Shown: piece after piece, positions 8,934 through 18,064 of the stretch
Layout: the number at the start of each line of letters is the position of its first letter
Numbering within the stretch: position 1 is the first letter of the stretch
Source: Chitinophagaceae bacterium BSSC1
Lineage (GTDB): Bacteria > Bacteroidota > Bacteroidia > Chitinophagales > Chitinophagaceae
DNA: 64,000 nt
NCBI GenBank assembly: GCA_002256435.1
Contig: NKJC01000001.1
Location: 1,178,001-1,242,000, forward strand
Direction of reading: 5' to 3'
The notes under the pieces: model-generated
What the model was told of the DNA's origin: nothing
The model's input: the letters and a program-made list of their open reading frames with translations, nothing else
Databases searched by the model: none
Program-made: the position numbers and the translations under genes

Positions 8934-8978
8934 ATTAAAAATAACTTAAAGGAATCGAGTTCTGTTGAATAAAAAATG

Positions 8979-10292
8979 CTACTCTTCCTTCAATTGATAT
9001 AACAGTTTGTCAGGAATTTGTTTGCTAGCCGCAGCACCCATTTTTTTGAGCTCTTCTACTTTCCCAATCAGGTTACCTCTTCCAGAACTCAATTGTTTCA
9101 TGGCAGCTTCATAACCAGTTTGTGCTTCTGACATTTTCTTTCCCACTACTTCTAGGTTTTCTAAAAAAAGCACAAATTTATCATAGAGCAAACCTGCTCT
9201 TTCTGCAATTTCAACGGCATTATTGGTTTGCTGGGTCACTTTCCAGATATCGGCAATGATTTTTAAGACGGCCAACAAATTGGTGGGGCTGACCAGCATG
9301 ATTTTTTTGTCATAGGCATTCTTCCAGAGTTGGGTATCTTTTTTAACCGCTTCTAAAAATGCGGGTTCAATAGGGATAAACAGTAGCACATAATCCAGCG
9401 CTTGAGCATATTTGGGATAATTCTTCCTTCCCAAGCCATCCATATGGGCCCGAATACTGGCGATATGCCTTTTTAAAGCTGCTTCTTGTAAAATTGGGTC
9501 GGTTTCAGAACTGTATTCATCCCAGGCCACCAAACTAACTTTTGAATCAATGATGAGCTTTCTTTGGTCGGGATAGAAGATGGTTACATCGGGCTGCAAG
9601 CCCCTACCGTTTTCATCTTTAATAATATTCCCCGCCTGGTCTTTGATAAATTCTTGCACCAGGTATTCCCTGCCTTTTACCAATCCACTATGTTCTAAAA
9701 TGGATTCCAAGATCATCTCTCCCCAATTGCCTTGTAATTTATTGCTCCCTTTTAATGCCGTAGTAAGGTTATTGGCTTCTGTACTTACCTGCAAGCTCAT
9801 CTGTACTAAGCGATCAATTTCTCTACCAAGGGTGAATCGTTCCTTGGATTCCTTGTCGTAGGTTTCTTCCACTTTTTTTTTAAAATCTCCTAGCTCTGTT
9901 TTAAGCGGTTGCAGAATCTGGCCAATCTGTTCTTGGTTTTGCTGGGTAAACTTCTTGGAATTGGTTTCCATGATTTGTTGCGCTAGTTCTCCAAACTCTA
10001 ACTTGATCTGCTCATTAAAATGTTTGGCTGCTTCCTTGGCTTCTGCCAATGCCACATTGGACATAACCAATTTGGTTTCCGCTTGGGTTGCGCGCATCAG
10101 GTACTGCTCTTTTTCTGATTGGATATTTTTCAACAATTGTTGCAAGTCTGATTCTGCTTGTTGTTTTTGTTGCAATAGGGCTTCCATTTGCAAAGCCTTT
10201 CGCAAGGTAATAGCACGGTACAAAAAGAAGGTAATACTAGATCCGGCAATGGCCGATATTGCGATTAAGGCAATGCCCATATTGTCTATCAT
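8979..10292 (-). CDS. rmuC: DNA recombination protein RmuC
   Basis: RmuC-family protein: an N-terminal membrane anchor (residues ~4-24), a long coiled coil rich in Gln, Glu and Lys (~25-170), then the RmuC nuclease-like domain containing GSNKLQGNWGEMILESILE and the segment PDVTIFYPDQRKLIIDSKVSL. E. coli RmuC limits DNA inversions at short inverted repeats; the biochemical activity is not fully settled. An ATG 51 bases upstream (10343) would add 17 residues that look non-coding, so I prefer 10292, where the anchor helix directly follows the start. A possible -7 element (TATCTTTG, minus strand, 10392-10399) lies upstream. Confidence 0.9.
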   Translation of the reverse strand: MIDNMGIALIAISAIAGSSITFFLYRAITLRKALQMEALLQQKQQAESDLQQLLKNIQSEKEQYLMRATQAETKLVMSNVALAEAKEAAKHFNEQIKLEFGELAQQIMETNSKKFTQQNQEQIGQILQPLKTELGDFKKKVEETYDKESKERFTLGREIDRLVQMSLQVSTEANNLTTALKGSNKLQGNWGEMILESILEHSGLVKGREYLVQEFIKDQAGNIIKDENGRGLQPDVTIFYPDQRKLIIDSKVSLVAWDEYSSETDPILQEAALKRHIASIRAHMDGLGRKNYPKYAQALDYVLLFIPIEPAFLEAVKKDTQLWKNAYDKKIMLVSPTNLLAVLKIIADIWKVTQQTNNAVEIAERAGLLYDKFVLFLENLEVVGKKMSEAQTGYEAAMKQLSSGRGNLIGKVEELKKMGAAASKQIPDKLLYQLKEE

Positions 10293-10342
10293 AAAGGAAT
10301 CATTAGGGGGAATGAGAATGACTATGCTGTTGCAATGATACA

Positions 10343-10357
10343 AACAGCGTTGCTGTT
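10343..10357. promoter_or_regulatory. Short inverted repeat AACAGC-GTT-GCTGTT before rmuC
   Basis: Perfect 6-bp arms with a 3-base spacer, followed downstream on the plus-strand map by a related GCTGTTGCA at 10326-10334. It lies 50 bases upstream of the preferred rmuC start. The same half-site (AACAGC/GCTGTT) is seen at 4747-4771 and 53780-53791. Function unknown. Confidence 0.3.
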
Positions 10358-10453
10358 AGCAAATAGTTTATTGGGAGTTACAAACCGAATTCAAAGATAA
10401 CCAATTGCCTGAATTTATTTTAGTTGACGCCCATCTTTTCATGGAAAAACGGG

Positions 10454-10484
10454 CTTGAGTTTGTAAAAGGTCGTTTTAGGTTTG
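10454..10484 (+). promoter_or_regulatory. Predicted promoter of the CLC transporter gene
   Basis: The -7 element TAGGTTTG (10477-10484) is a perfect TAnnTTTG match, and CTTG at 10454-10457 lies 19 bases upstream as a plausible -33 element. Transcription would begin near 10491, leaving a leader of about 70 bases that contains two hairpins. Confidence 0.45.
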
Positions 10485-10509
10485 TGAATGGTAAAAAAAA
10501 TTTAAATCG

Positions 10510-10553
10510 GTACATTCGTCGTGTACAATGAACATGATATCCATGTTGGTACA
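10510..10553 (+). promoter_or_regulatory. Leader with alternative hairpins upstream of the CLC gene
   Basis: Stem 1 pairs GTACA (10510-10514) with TGTAC (10522-10526). Stem 2 pairs AACATG (10531-10536) with CATGTT (10542-10547). A third copy, GTACA at 10549-10553, could instead pair with 10522-10526 and enclose stem 2. The two arrangements exclude each other, and the last arm ends 8 bases before the ATG. The fluoride riboswitch consensus is not visible here. It may alternatively be a protein-binding near-palindrome. Confidence 0.35.
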
Positions 10554-10561
10554 CAAACGGC

Positions 10562-11887
10562 ATGTCTCAAACCAATATTAGTTTTTCTAGAAAATTTGCG
10601 GGTCAACCAATTTTTAAATGGTTGTTCCTACTCACTATATTGGCAGTATTAATTGGTAGTTCTGTAGCGTTATTTCTTTGGGCCCTAGACCAAGTAACCT
10701 TACTGCAATGGAGTCAACATTGGTTATTGTTTTTATTGCCATTTGCTGGAATCTTGATTTATGCCTTGTACCATTATTGGGGCAAAGGTTCAGAAGCAGG
10801 TAATGGTTTACTCATAGATGGCATTCACAATTCCCAAACCAAGGTTCCTGCAAGAATGGCTCCACTGGTTTTGCTCACAACATTAATCACGCATTTGTTT
10901 GGCGGGTCAGCTGGAAGAGAAGGTACCGCTGTTCAAATGGGAGGAGGCATGGCGGCTTATTTAAGCAAATGGTTTGCACTTAAAAAAGCGGACCACAGAT
11001 TGATTTTAATGTGCGGAATGGCTGCTGGTTTTGCAGCTGTATTTGGTACTCCATTAGCGGGAGCTGTTTTTGCCGTTGAAGTCATTGTCATTGGTCGCAT
11101 TCAATACAAGGAATTTCTTCCCTGTTATTTTACTAGCATAGTTGCGCACTTGGTTTGTCTAACTTGGGGTATTCACCACACCAACTATCGTATTGATTTT
11201 GCTGGCAATGATTTGATGTTGCATTTTGACATAGCACTACTGGCTAAGTCTTTGTTATCAGCTATTGCTTTTGGTTTGTCTGCCTTTCTATTTGCAGAAG
11301 TGCATCTACAAGTCAAAACGCTTTTACAAAAATGGATTCCTATTAAATGGCTGATTCCAGTTATTGGTGCAATATTGGTCATGGGTCTTGCTTATCTGCT
11401 TGATACCCGTGATTATTTAGGTCTTGGGGTGATGTCTGAAAATCCCAATGGGGTTTCTATTGTATCCGCATTTAAAGAAGGAGGCGCAACACCTTATTCC
11501 TGGTTTTGGAAATTGTTGTTTACAGCAATTACACTAGGAAGCGGATTTAAAGGAGGAGAAGTAACTCCCTTATTTTTTATTGGCGCAACCCTTGGTAATA
11601 CCTTGGCTTGGATCTTGGGGGCACCAACAGATTTATTTGCAGCCCTTGGATTCATTGCCGTTTTTGCAGGGGCTACCAATACCATCTTTGCTTGCACTAT
11701 CATGGGCTGTGAACTGTTTGGAACGGAATTCGTCCTCTATTTTTTAATTGCTTGTATCGTAGCAAGATTGGCCAGCGGTTATTCCAGTATCTATCCCACA
11801 CAAAGATTGGGCAATACCCAACAAAAAGTGAGTGAGCACCCCAGCCATAGCATTCAAAAAATCTGGGAGCACCTAAAAGGAAAATAG
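10562..11887 (+). CDS. CLC-family anion transporter, resembling the fluoride (CLC-F) branch
   Basis: A 441-residue polytopic inner-membrane protein of the CLC family, with about ten hydrophobic helices. The gating motif is GGSAGREGTAVQMGG (residues ~117-131), with the external glutamate present. In chloride CLCs this motif is GREGP and an upstream GSGIP supplies the ion-coordinating serine; here the first is GREGT and the upstream segment reads GSEAGNGLL. As I recall, these substitutions mark CLC-F proteins, fluoride/proton antiporters that protect cells from fluoride, but I could not verify this by alignment. Late helices contain GSGFKGGEVTPLFFIGA, the conserved GxFxP-type segment. The fucosidase gene follows after 27 bases. 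Confidence 0.8.
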   Translation: MSQTNISFSRKFAGQPIFKWLFLLTILAVLIGSSVALFLWALDQVTLLQWSQHWLLFLLPFAGILIYALYHYWGKGSEAGNGLLIDGIHNSQTKVPARMAPLVLLTTLITHLFGGSAGREGTAVQMGGGMAAYLSKWFALKKADHRLILMCGMAAGFAAVFGTPLAGAVFAVEVIVIGRIQYKEFLPCYFTSIVAHLVCLTWGIHHTNYRIDFAGNDLMLHFDIALLAKSLLSAIAFGLSAFLFAEVHLQVKTLLQKWIPIKWLIPVIGAILVMGLAYLLDTRDYLGLGVMSENPNGVSIVSAFKEGGATPYSWFWKLLFTAITLGSGFKGGEVTPLFFIGATLGNTLAWILGAPTDLFAALGFIAVFAGATNTIFACTIMGCELFGTEFVLYFLIACIVARLASGYSSIYPTQRLGNTQQKVSEHPSHSIQKIWEHLKGK

Positions 11888-11914
11888 TTACTATTTTACG
11901 GACCAATCCTTGTT

Positions 11915-13816
11915 ATGAAAAGAATTCTTTTTTCTTTGAGCTGCTGCCTATTGGTTGCAACAGCCATCGCGCAAAGCGCACCAAAGCCTTATGGCGTTTT
12001 ACCTACAGAAAGACAACTGCGTTGGCAGGAAATGGAAATGTATGTGATCATGCATTTTACCCCCACTACTTTCCAAAACAAAGAATGGGGATTTGGAGAC
12101 GCTGATCCTGCCATTTTTAATCCCAGTAATTTTAATGCAGACAAAATATTTGCTGCCATCAAAGCCGGTGGCTTCAAGGGTTTGACACTGGTTGCCAAAC
12201 ACCATGATGGATTTGCACTCTGGCCCACAAAGACTACACCTTATAATATTAGCGCATCGCCATTTAGGGAAGGCAAGGGAGACTTGGTTAAAGAAATGAT
12301 GGATGCTTCTAAAAAAGCAGGATTGGCTTTTGGTCTCTACTGCTCACCATGGGATAGAAATAATCCGCATTATAGCAAACCCGAATACGTAAACAATGTG
12401 TACCATCCGCAGCTGGAAGAGCTCTATACTAATTACGGAAAATTGTATACCGTTTTCTTTGATGGGGCCAATGGGGGCGATGGTTATTATGGTGGGGCCA
12501 AAGAAAAAAGGTCTATCAATGCATCGGACTATTATGACTATGAAAAAATCTGGGGCATTGTCAGAAGCAAACAACCCATGGCAGTGGCGTTTAGTGATAT
12601 TGGACCCGATATTCGATGGGTGGGTAATGAAAGGGGTGAAGCAGGTGCTACTTCTTGGGCCACATTTACGCCACAGAGTCCTGTGCCCGGAAAAAAATCT
12701 TCTCCTGGATTTGTAAAAGAAGAAATTCTACCTGTTGGTACTAGGAACGGAGATTTTTGGATTCCAGCAGAATGCGATGTGCCTTTGAGACCAGGGTGGT
12801 TCTACCATCCAGAACAAGACGGCAAAACCAAAACGCCTATTCAACTTTTGAACTTATATTATAAAAGTGTGGGGCGTGGGGCTTCTCTAGATTTGGGTAT
12901 TGCACCCATGCCAAGTGGAGAATTGCATCCTGATGATATAGCCAATATGAAGGCCTTCGGCGATATTATTCGTGCAACATTTGCTAACAATCTTGCGCAC
13001 GGAGCCATTATTAGCGCCACAAATACCAGGGCCAAAAGTCTTTTGTATACGGTGAACCATTTAACCGATAATGATAGGTATAGTTATTGGGCTACGGATG
13101 ACAATGTAACCACGGCCAGTCTAGAAATTAATCTGCGTTTACCCAGTAAGTTCAACGTGATTCGCTTGCGCGAGAATATTAAATTAGGCCAACGGATTGA
13201 AGCGGTAGCTATTGATTCATGGAATGGAAATGATTGGACAGAGATTGCAACTGCCACCAGTATTGGGGGTAATAGATTAATTAGGTTACCCAAAATGATC
13301 CATACCCAAAAACTTCGTTTGCGTATTCTACAATCTCCTGTAAGTATTGCGCTGAGTGATTTTGCCCTTTTTGCTGAACCAGAATCTGTATTGGAAGAAA
13401 CTGAAAAAGCGGCTGCCGCTGCATTAGTCAATGCTAAAAAATCTTGGAAACTGCTGCCTTCACAGGATTCAGCAGCCATTGATGGTAATCCTGCAACATG
13501 GACTTATGTAGGCGACCCTAAAAGAGAGCACTTACTCATTGACTTCCAAAAAACACAGACCATCTCAATCATTGATTTTTTACCCAGACAGGATGGCTTG
13601 AAAACGGGCATGGTAGACCAGTACCTCTATGAAACCAGTTTGGATGGCGAAAACTTTAGCATTGTGGCCCAAGGAGAGTTCTCCAATATTGCCAATAATC
13701 CTGTTCAACAATCAACCGTATTAAAAAATCCTACACAGGCACGGTTTTTGCGCATAACGGCAAAACATACCATTGATGGCTCTGCACCAACAGTAGCAGA
13801 GATTGGAATTAGATAA
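11915..13816 (+). CDS. Alpha-L-fucosidase, GH29 family
   Basis: A secreted 633-residue glycosidase with an N-terminal signal peptide (residues 1-20, ending AIAQ). The GH29 TIM barrel spans residues ~25-370, with the family segment KHHDGFALW at ~95 and the likely nucleophile aspartate in FFDGANG at ~183. The C-terminal part (~500-633) resembles an F5/8-type (discoidin) carbohydrate-binding domain, including LYETSLDGENFSIV. The enzyme releases terminal alpha-L-fucose from glycans, in the periplasm or at the cell surface. It lies between the CLC gene and a serine hydrolase on the same strand with 18- and 27-base gaps, so the three may share a transcript. Confidence 0.9.
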   Translation: MKRILFSLSCCLLVATAIAQSAPKPYGVLPTERQLRWQEMEMYVIMHFTPTTFQNKEWGFGDADPAIFNPSNFNADKIFAAIKAGGFKGLTLVAKHHDGFALWPTKTTPYNISASPFREGKGDLVKEMMDASKKAGLAFGLYCSPWDRNNPHYSKPEYVNNVYHPQLEELYTNYGKLYTVFFDGANGGDGYYGGAKEKRSINASDYYDYEKIWGIVRSKQPMAVAFSDIGPDIRWVGNERGEAGATSWATFTPQSPVPGKKSSPGFVKEEILPVGTRNGDFWIPAECDVPLRPGWFYHPEQDGKTKTPIQLLNLYYKSVGRGASLDLGIAPMPSGELHPDDIANMKAFGDIIRATFANNLAHGAIISATNTRAKSLLYTVNHLTDNDRYSYWATDDNVTTASLEINLRLPSKFNVIRLRENIKLGQRIEAVAIDSWNGNDWTEIATATSIGGNRLIRLPKMIHTQKLRLRILQSPVSIALSDFALFAEPESVLEETEKAAAAALVNAKKSWKLLPSQDSAAIDGNPATWTYVGDPKREHLLIDFQKTQTISIIDFLPRQDGLKTGMVDQYLYETSLDGENFSIVAQGEFSNIANNPVQQSTVLKNPTQARFLRITAKHTIDGSAPTVAEIGIR

Positions 13817-13834
13817 TGTATATCCCTAATACAC

Positions 13835-15553
13835 ATGAAAAAAATTGTTCTTTTAGTTTCAGGATGCTTGTTTTTACAAGTCATTCAGGCACAGCCTAAG
13901 CAGTTTCAAAAAGCCGATGGCAAAAAAATAGATACCAAACTGGCCGAGGCCCAAATCACAGACCTGATGCAACAGGCAGAAGTGACAGGTTTATCCGTTG
14001 CCGTGATCAATGACAATAAACCCCTCTATGTAAAAGCCTTTGGTTTTAAAAATAAGGGGCAAAATGCCATGAGCGATACAAGTACTTGCTTTTATGGTGC
14101 TTCCCTCTCTAAATCACTATTTGCTGTTTTGGTCATGCAATTGGTAGAAGCTGGAAAACTCAATTTAGACAAACCCATCTATACCTATTTACCCAAGCCA
14201 ATTCCAGAATATGATGATTACAAAGACTTAAGCGGAGACAGCCGCTGGAAGTTGATCACTGCCCGTCATTGTTTGACACATGCTACCGGCTTCCCCAACT
14301 GGAGGCAATTCAATCCCAAAGAAAACAACAAGCTAGAGTTTTTTTTCACACCAGGAGAACGCTATGCATATAGTGGTGAAGGCATTGCTCTATTACAATT
14401 AGTAGTAGAAACCATTACTGGCAAGCCCTTGGAAACCCTGGCTCAGGAAAAAATCTTTGGTCCACTGGATATGGTTAGAACCTCTTATTTGTGGCAGCCC
14501 CAATTTGAAAACAATTTTGCAGTAGGACACGATTTTAATGAAGAAACACTTGATAAGTCTAAGAGAAAGAAGGCCAATGCAGCGGGTTCTATGGAAACTA
14601 CCATTGCTGATTATAGCAAGTTTCTTTCTGCACTGTTGCGTGGCAAACTCATTTCTGATAAGAGTAGAAAAGAAATGACCAGCAAACAGATTGGCATTTA
14701 TACCAAGCATCAATTTCCATCTCTCAATACCGATACAACCAGCGCCAATTTTGCCATTGAACTAGGTTATGGCCTTGGATGGGGCGTGATGAAAACGCCT
14801 TATGGACCTGCTTATTTTAAAGAAGGCCATACCGATGGTTGGGGACATTATTGTGTTTCTATTCCTGAAAAAAAATGGGCCATCTTGTTGATGAGTAATA
14901 GCTCTAACGGAGAAAGTATTTACAAAGAACTATTGGAAAAAATTGCTGGTTTGAGCATTCCATGGGAATGGGAAGGCTATACCCCCTTTAGACAAACGGC
15001 CAAACTTTCTGAAGAAGTGCTGGAGCAATATGTGGGTGATTATGATGGCAAACTCAAAGCCACTATTATTTTAGAAGATGGCAAATTGAAAGTCTCTTCC
15101 AAAACAGTGAACATGCCCAAGACCAATTTGTATCCCATCAATGACCATCGCTTCTTTTTGAAGATCATGGAAACTGAATTGGATTTTATCAAAGGAGCCG
15201 ATGGCAAAGTAACCAAAGTGTTATTGGATGACGAAGGTGAAAAATATGAGTTAAAGAAGGTTGTTCCTAAAGTGGAAACATTTGTGATTCCAAAATCGGC
15301 CTACGCCAACTACTTGGGCAACTATGTCTTGTCAACAGATCCAAAACGTAAGATCAGCATTCAGAATTTGAAGGGTGTGCTAGTTGCTAAATTATCAGCC
15401 ACAGAAACTGTACCACTGGTTTTTATGAATTTTACCCAGTGCAGTTTTAAAGGTGTGAAAGACGCACAAATTGAATTTGTACTAGACGGCAAGGGCAAAG
15501 TGACTAAGATGAAAGTACAGCAGAACGGATTATTTGAATGGATAAAACAATAA
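13835..15553 (+). CDS. Serine hydrolase, class C beta-lactamase fold
   Basis: A 572-residue exported protein (signal peptide to about residue 20, ending IQAQ). Residues ~40-380 form the beta-lactamase/penicillin-binding fold: SxxK motif in ASLSKS (~91), YSG in the YxN position (~179), and HTDGWGH in the late KTG-like position. The remaining ~190 residues form repeated small beta-rich domains (LEEYVGDYDG-like and YANYLGNYVL segments), common as substrate-side domains in this family. Members include esterases, D-aminopeptidases and beta-lactamase-like enzymes; the substrate is unknown. The gene follows the fucosidase closely and converges with an outer-membrane protein gene. Confidence 0.82.
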   Translation: MKKIVLLVSGCLFLQVIQAQPKQFQKADGKKIDTKLAEAQITDLMQQAEVTGLSVAVINDNKPLYVKAFGFKNKGQNAMSDTSTCFYGASLSKSLFAVLVMQLVEAGKLNLDKPIYTYLPKPIPEYDDYKDLSGDSRWKLITARHCLTHATGFPNWRQFNPKENNKLEFFFTPGERYAYSGEGIALLQLVVETITGKPLETLAQEKIFGPLDMVRTSYLWQPQFENNFAVGHDFNEETLDKSKRKKANAAGSMETTIADYSKFLSALLRGKLISDKSRKEMTSKQIGIYTKHQFPSLNTDTTSANFAIELGYGLGWGVMKTPYGPAYFKEGHTDGWGHYCVSIPEKKWAILLMSNSSNGESIYKELLEKIAGLSIPWEWEGYTPFRQTAKLSEEVLEQYVGDYDGKLKATIILEDGKLKVSSKTVNMPKTNLYPINDHRFFLKIMETELDFIKGADGKVTKVLLDDEGEKYELKKVVPKVETFVIPKSAYANYLGNYVLSTDPKRKISIQNLKGVLVAKLSATETVPLVFMNFTQCSFKGVKDAQIEFVLDGKGKVTKMKVQQNGLFEWIKQ

Positions 15554-15627
15554 ATTAAAATAGAAACTTGAAAAAGTACTACCGGTTGGGGTGGGTAACT
15601 TGAATCGTTGTAAAAAAGTATAGATTT

Positions 15628-17898
15628 TTACTTAATTCTATCCTCTTCTGATACAGACCCAAGCTCCCTATCGCGCTTACTAAACTTGGACTTTCCAAAC
15701 TTATACGTGACTTGCAAACGAAGATTTCGGCTCTCCCATTTGCGTAAGTATTGATAATGTACATTGCCAAAGTCAACTTCCTGTTTCCATCTTTGGGTAT
15801 TGAAAATATCCGTTACTGAAACACGGAATGACCAGGGTTTGTCTTTCCAAGATTTACCTACACCCATGTCTACAGAACCCAACCAAGCCGTGGAAGACAT
15901 GGCGTCCTTGGTGGCAATATTACCCCAGCTACTGACCTGTATTTTCCATTGTTTGGGCAGTGAAAAACTATTGCTACCATACCAGTTCATGCCCCAAGCT
16001 GCTTGGTCAATGGCACCTTCTGGTACTTGGCCTTGGTAGCGTTTGTAATTGGGAGAAAGATTGGTATAGCTATCCCACCATTTGGTAATGGGCAGGTACA
16101 AACTAAAGTTTAAAAAGAACCTTTTTTCTGTACCAATATTATAGGTAGTGGCTTCTGTAACTTCAGCTTTTTGGGTACTGATATTTTGAAAACTGTTTTG
16201 GGTATGACTATAACCAAAGCCAAGATTCAACGCACCTTTATAAGAATAATTCAATTCAATTTGACTACTCAATTCTGGTAACAAATAAGGATTCCCTTTG
16301 GACCTTGTGTAGTTGTCAAACACAAATTCAAAAGGGTTTAGGTCTTGATAACTGGGTCTGTTAATTCTTCTACCAAAATTTAGTCCAATACTATGCTTGT
16401 CATTGGGTACATAGCGCAAAAAAGCAGTAGGAAATAAGTTCAAATAACTGGTGTCTGGATAATTGATTTGTTTGCCTTTTAAATCAGTACTCTGACCCTT
16501 GATCTGCGCATATTCTGCACGCAAACCCATTTGTGCTTCCCATTTACCCATGCGTTTGTTATAGCTGACATAAGCTGCTGATATATTTTCTGTATAATCA
16601 AACTGATTGGTTCTTCCAGTATCTGCTTTCATGATTCCAGATTCTAAGATGGCAGCTTGCAAATCATTATTGGTCATAATCCTATTCCACTTGAGACCTG
16701 CTTCTAGTTTGGCATTGCTGGCTTTGAAGTTCTTACTATAATCAGCTTTTAAGCTATAGATCTCAATGGCCGTTGCCACAGATTGTTGGTTGGCGGTATT
16801 ACCATATTTAATTTGCTGAGCATTTAATAAATTGGTTTTGATCAAACTATTGTTACTATTTCTATAGTTGGTATAATCAGCATCAATATTCCATTCCCTA
16901 CCCAAACTATCTTCATAATGGTAATTGGTATTATAATTAGTACGGCTATTTTTTTGCTGAATATCATTGAGTGTTTGCAAAGATGAGTCAGTGATTCCAT
17001 TGGTCTGAATCAGTGTAGTTCCGGGTGTGATTAAACTGCTGCGGTATTCATTGTTCTTGATGAGCAAACCAAAACTGCTTTGCTTGTTTACATAATAATC
17101 CGCACCAAGATTCAAATTTAGATTGCTGGAAGAATCTATATCAACCGTCCTATTAATAAAATCTTTAACCTTGCCATTGCTATTCACTTTTCTATCAATG
17201 GCTCCATCTGTATTCTGACGCAATTTTCTAGCAGCAGCATTGGCAAAGAAATTCCACTTGCCAGCTCGCAGATTAAAATCAGTAGAAAAATTGGTATTGG
17301 GATGCACGGCTTGAACATAAGCTCCAGTGGCCGATCCATTGAACCCTTTTTGGGTATTTTTTTTGAGTTTGATATTGATGATTCCAGCATTGCCCTGTGC
17401 GTCATATTTGGCCGATGGATTGCTGATCAACTCAACTTTGTCTACCTGACTTGCCGGCATAGACTTGAGCCAATTGGCTAGATCCTTGGCACTGAGTTGC
17501 GTGGGTCTACCATCAATCAAGACATTTACTCCAGCTTTGCCGCTCATATTGATGGTCTCTTCATTGGTAATAGAAACACCAGGTGCTGATTGCAATACTT
17601 CAAACACGGTTCCACTGCTAGCCACTAAATTGGACTGCACATTTAAAACGGTTTTGTCGGTTTGAATTTCTACAAAGGGCTTCTTGCTTTTAACTACCAC
17701 TTCTTGTAATACCGTCACTTTCTCTTTTGAGACGCTGTCTTTTGTGCTTTTAGGTTTGGTACTGTCTTTAGGTATAGTTTGCAAAGAAGTTTGAGCGCGC
17801 AGGGAACTTGCAACAAGAAAAACCGCTACTAAACATAGCAGTAATGGAAAACAAAATGGGGATCTGCCCTTTTTTAAAACTGTGCTGATTTGTTTCAT
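15628..17898 (-). CDS. Outer-membrane beta-barrel protein, TonB-receptor-like
   Basis: A 756-residue outer-membrane protein with a long signal segment (to about residue 36). A plug-like domain follows (residues ~65-170: VVKSKKPFVEIQTDKTVL, then INMSGKAGVNVLIDGRPTQL and NPSAKYDAQGNAGIINIKL), and then a large barrel of alternating aromatic strands ending near the C-terminus. This matches the Bacteroidota outer-membrane beta-barrel family PF14905. I see no obvious carboxypeptidase-like N-terminal domain and no partner SusD, so the cargo is unknown. Repeats upstream of its start may be regulator sites; a membrane AraC regulator is the upstream neighbour. Confidence 0.85.
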   Translation of the reverse strand: MKQISTVLKKGRSPFCFPLLLCLVAVFLVASSLRAQTSLQTIPKDSTKPKSTKDSVSKEKVTVLQEVVVKSKKPFVEIQTDKTVLNVQSNLVASSGTVFEVLQSAPGVSITNEETINMSGKAGVNVLIDGRPTQLSAKDLANWLKSMPASQVDKVELISNPSAKYDAQGNAGIINIKLKKNTQKGFNGSATGAYVQAVHPNTNFSTDFNLRAGKWNFFANAAARKLRQNTDGAIDRKVNSNGKVKDFINRTVDIDSSSNLNLNLGADYYVNKQSSFGLLIKNNEYRSSLITPGTTLIQTNGITDSSLQTLNDIQQKNSRTNYNTNYHYEDSLGREWNIDADYTNYRNSNNSLIKTNLLNAQQIKYGNTANQQSVATAIEIYSLKADYSKNFKASNAKLEAGLKWNRIMTNNDLQAAILESGIMKADTGRTNQFDYTENISAAYVSYNKRMGKWEAQMGLRAEYAQIKGQSTDLKGKQINYPDTSYLNLFPTAFLRYVPNDKHSIGLNFGRRINRPSYQDLNPFEFVFDNYTRSKGNPYLLPELSSQIELNYSYKGALNLGFGYSHTQNSFQNISTQKAEVTEATTYNIGTEKRFFLNFSLYLPITKWWDSYTNLSPNYKRYQGQVPEGAIDQAAWGMNWYGSNSFSLPKQWKIQVSSWGNIATKDAMSSTAWLGSVDMGVGKSWKDKPWSFRVSVTDIFNTQRWKQEVDFGNVHYQYLRKWESRNLRLQVTYKFGKSKFSKRDRELGSVSEEDRIK

Positions 17899-17958
17899 CT
17901 AATTGGTTTGATGAAACAAAAATGGTCTAAGTCAAAAGCAGAGCGGTTGCAGATAATG

Positions 17959-18020
17959 ATTTGAGCCAGACTTAGTTGGTCTCAAATCTTAATTGCCCCA
18001 AATCCGGGGTCTCAAATCTT
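17959..18020 (-). promoter_or_regulatory. Direct repeats upstream of the barrel-protein gene
   Basis: GGTCTCAAATCTT occurs exactly twice, at 17978-17990 and 18008-18020, spaced 30 bases start to start, about three helical turns. A third, inverted half (GATTTGAG) lies at 17960-17967, and CCCC/GGGG pairs lie between the two repeats. They sit 61-122 bases upstream of the ATG at 17898. Spaced direct repeats fit binding of an AraC-type or LytTR-type activator. Confidence 0.45.
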
Positions 18021-18064
18021 GCAAATGATTGATTTAAAGTAAGTTAGGGTTTAATCAAGTAGCT

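Noticed and set aside
10293..10343. Start of RmuC at 10343
   Set aside because: The extra 17 residues precede the membrane anchor and look non-coding; the ATG at 10292 puts the anchor at the N-terminus.
10344..10561. Fluoride (crcB-type) riboswitch upstream of the CLC gene
   Set aside because: I looked for the conserved GGNGAUGG...and UGAUG-type pieces and did not find them; only short alternative hairpins are present.
15554..15627. Terminator between the convergent serine-hydrolase and barrel genes
   Set aside because: No stable stem with a T-run is visible in this gap.
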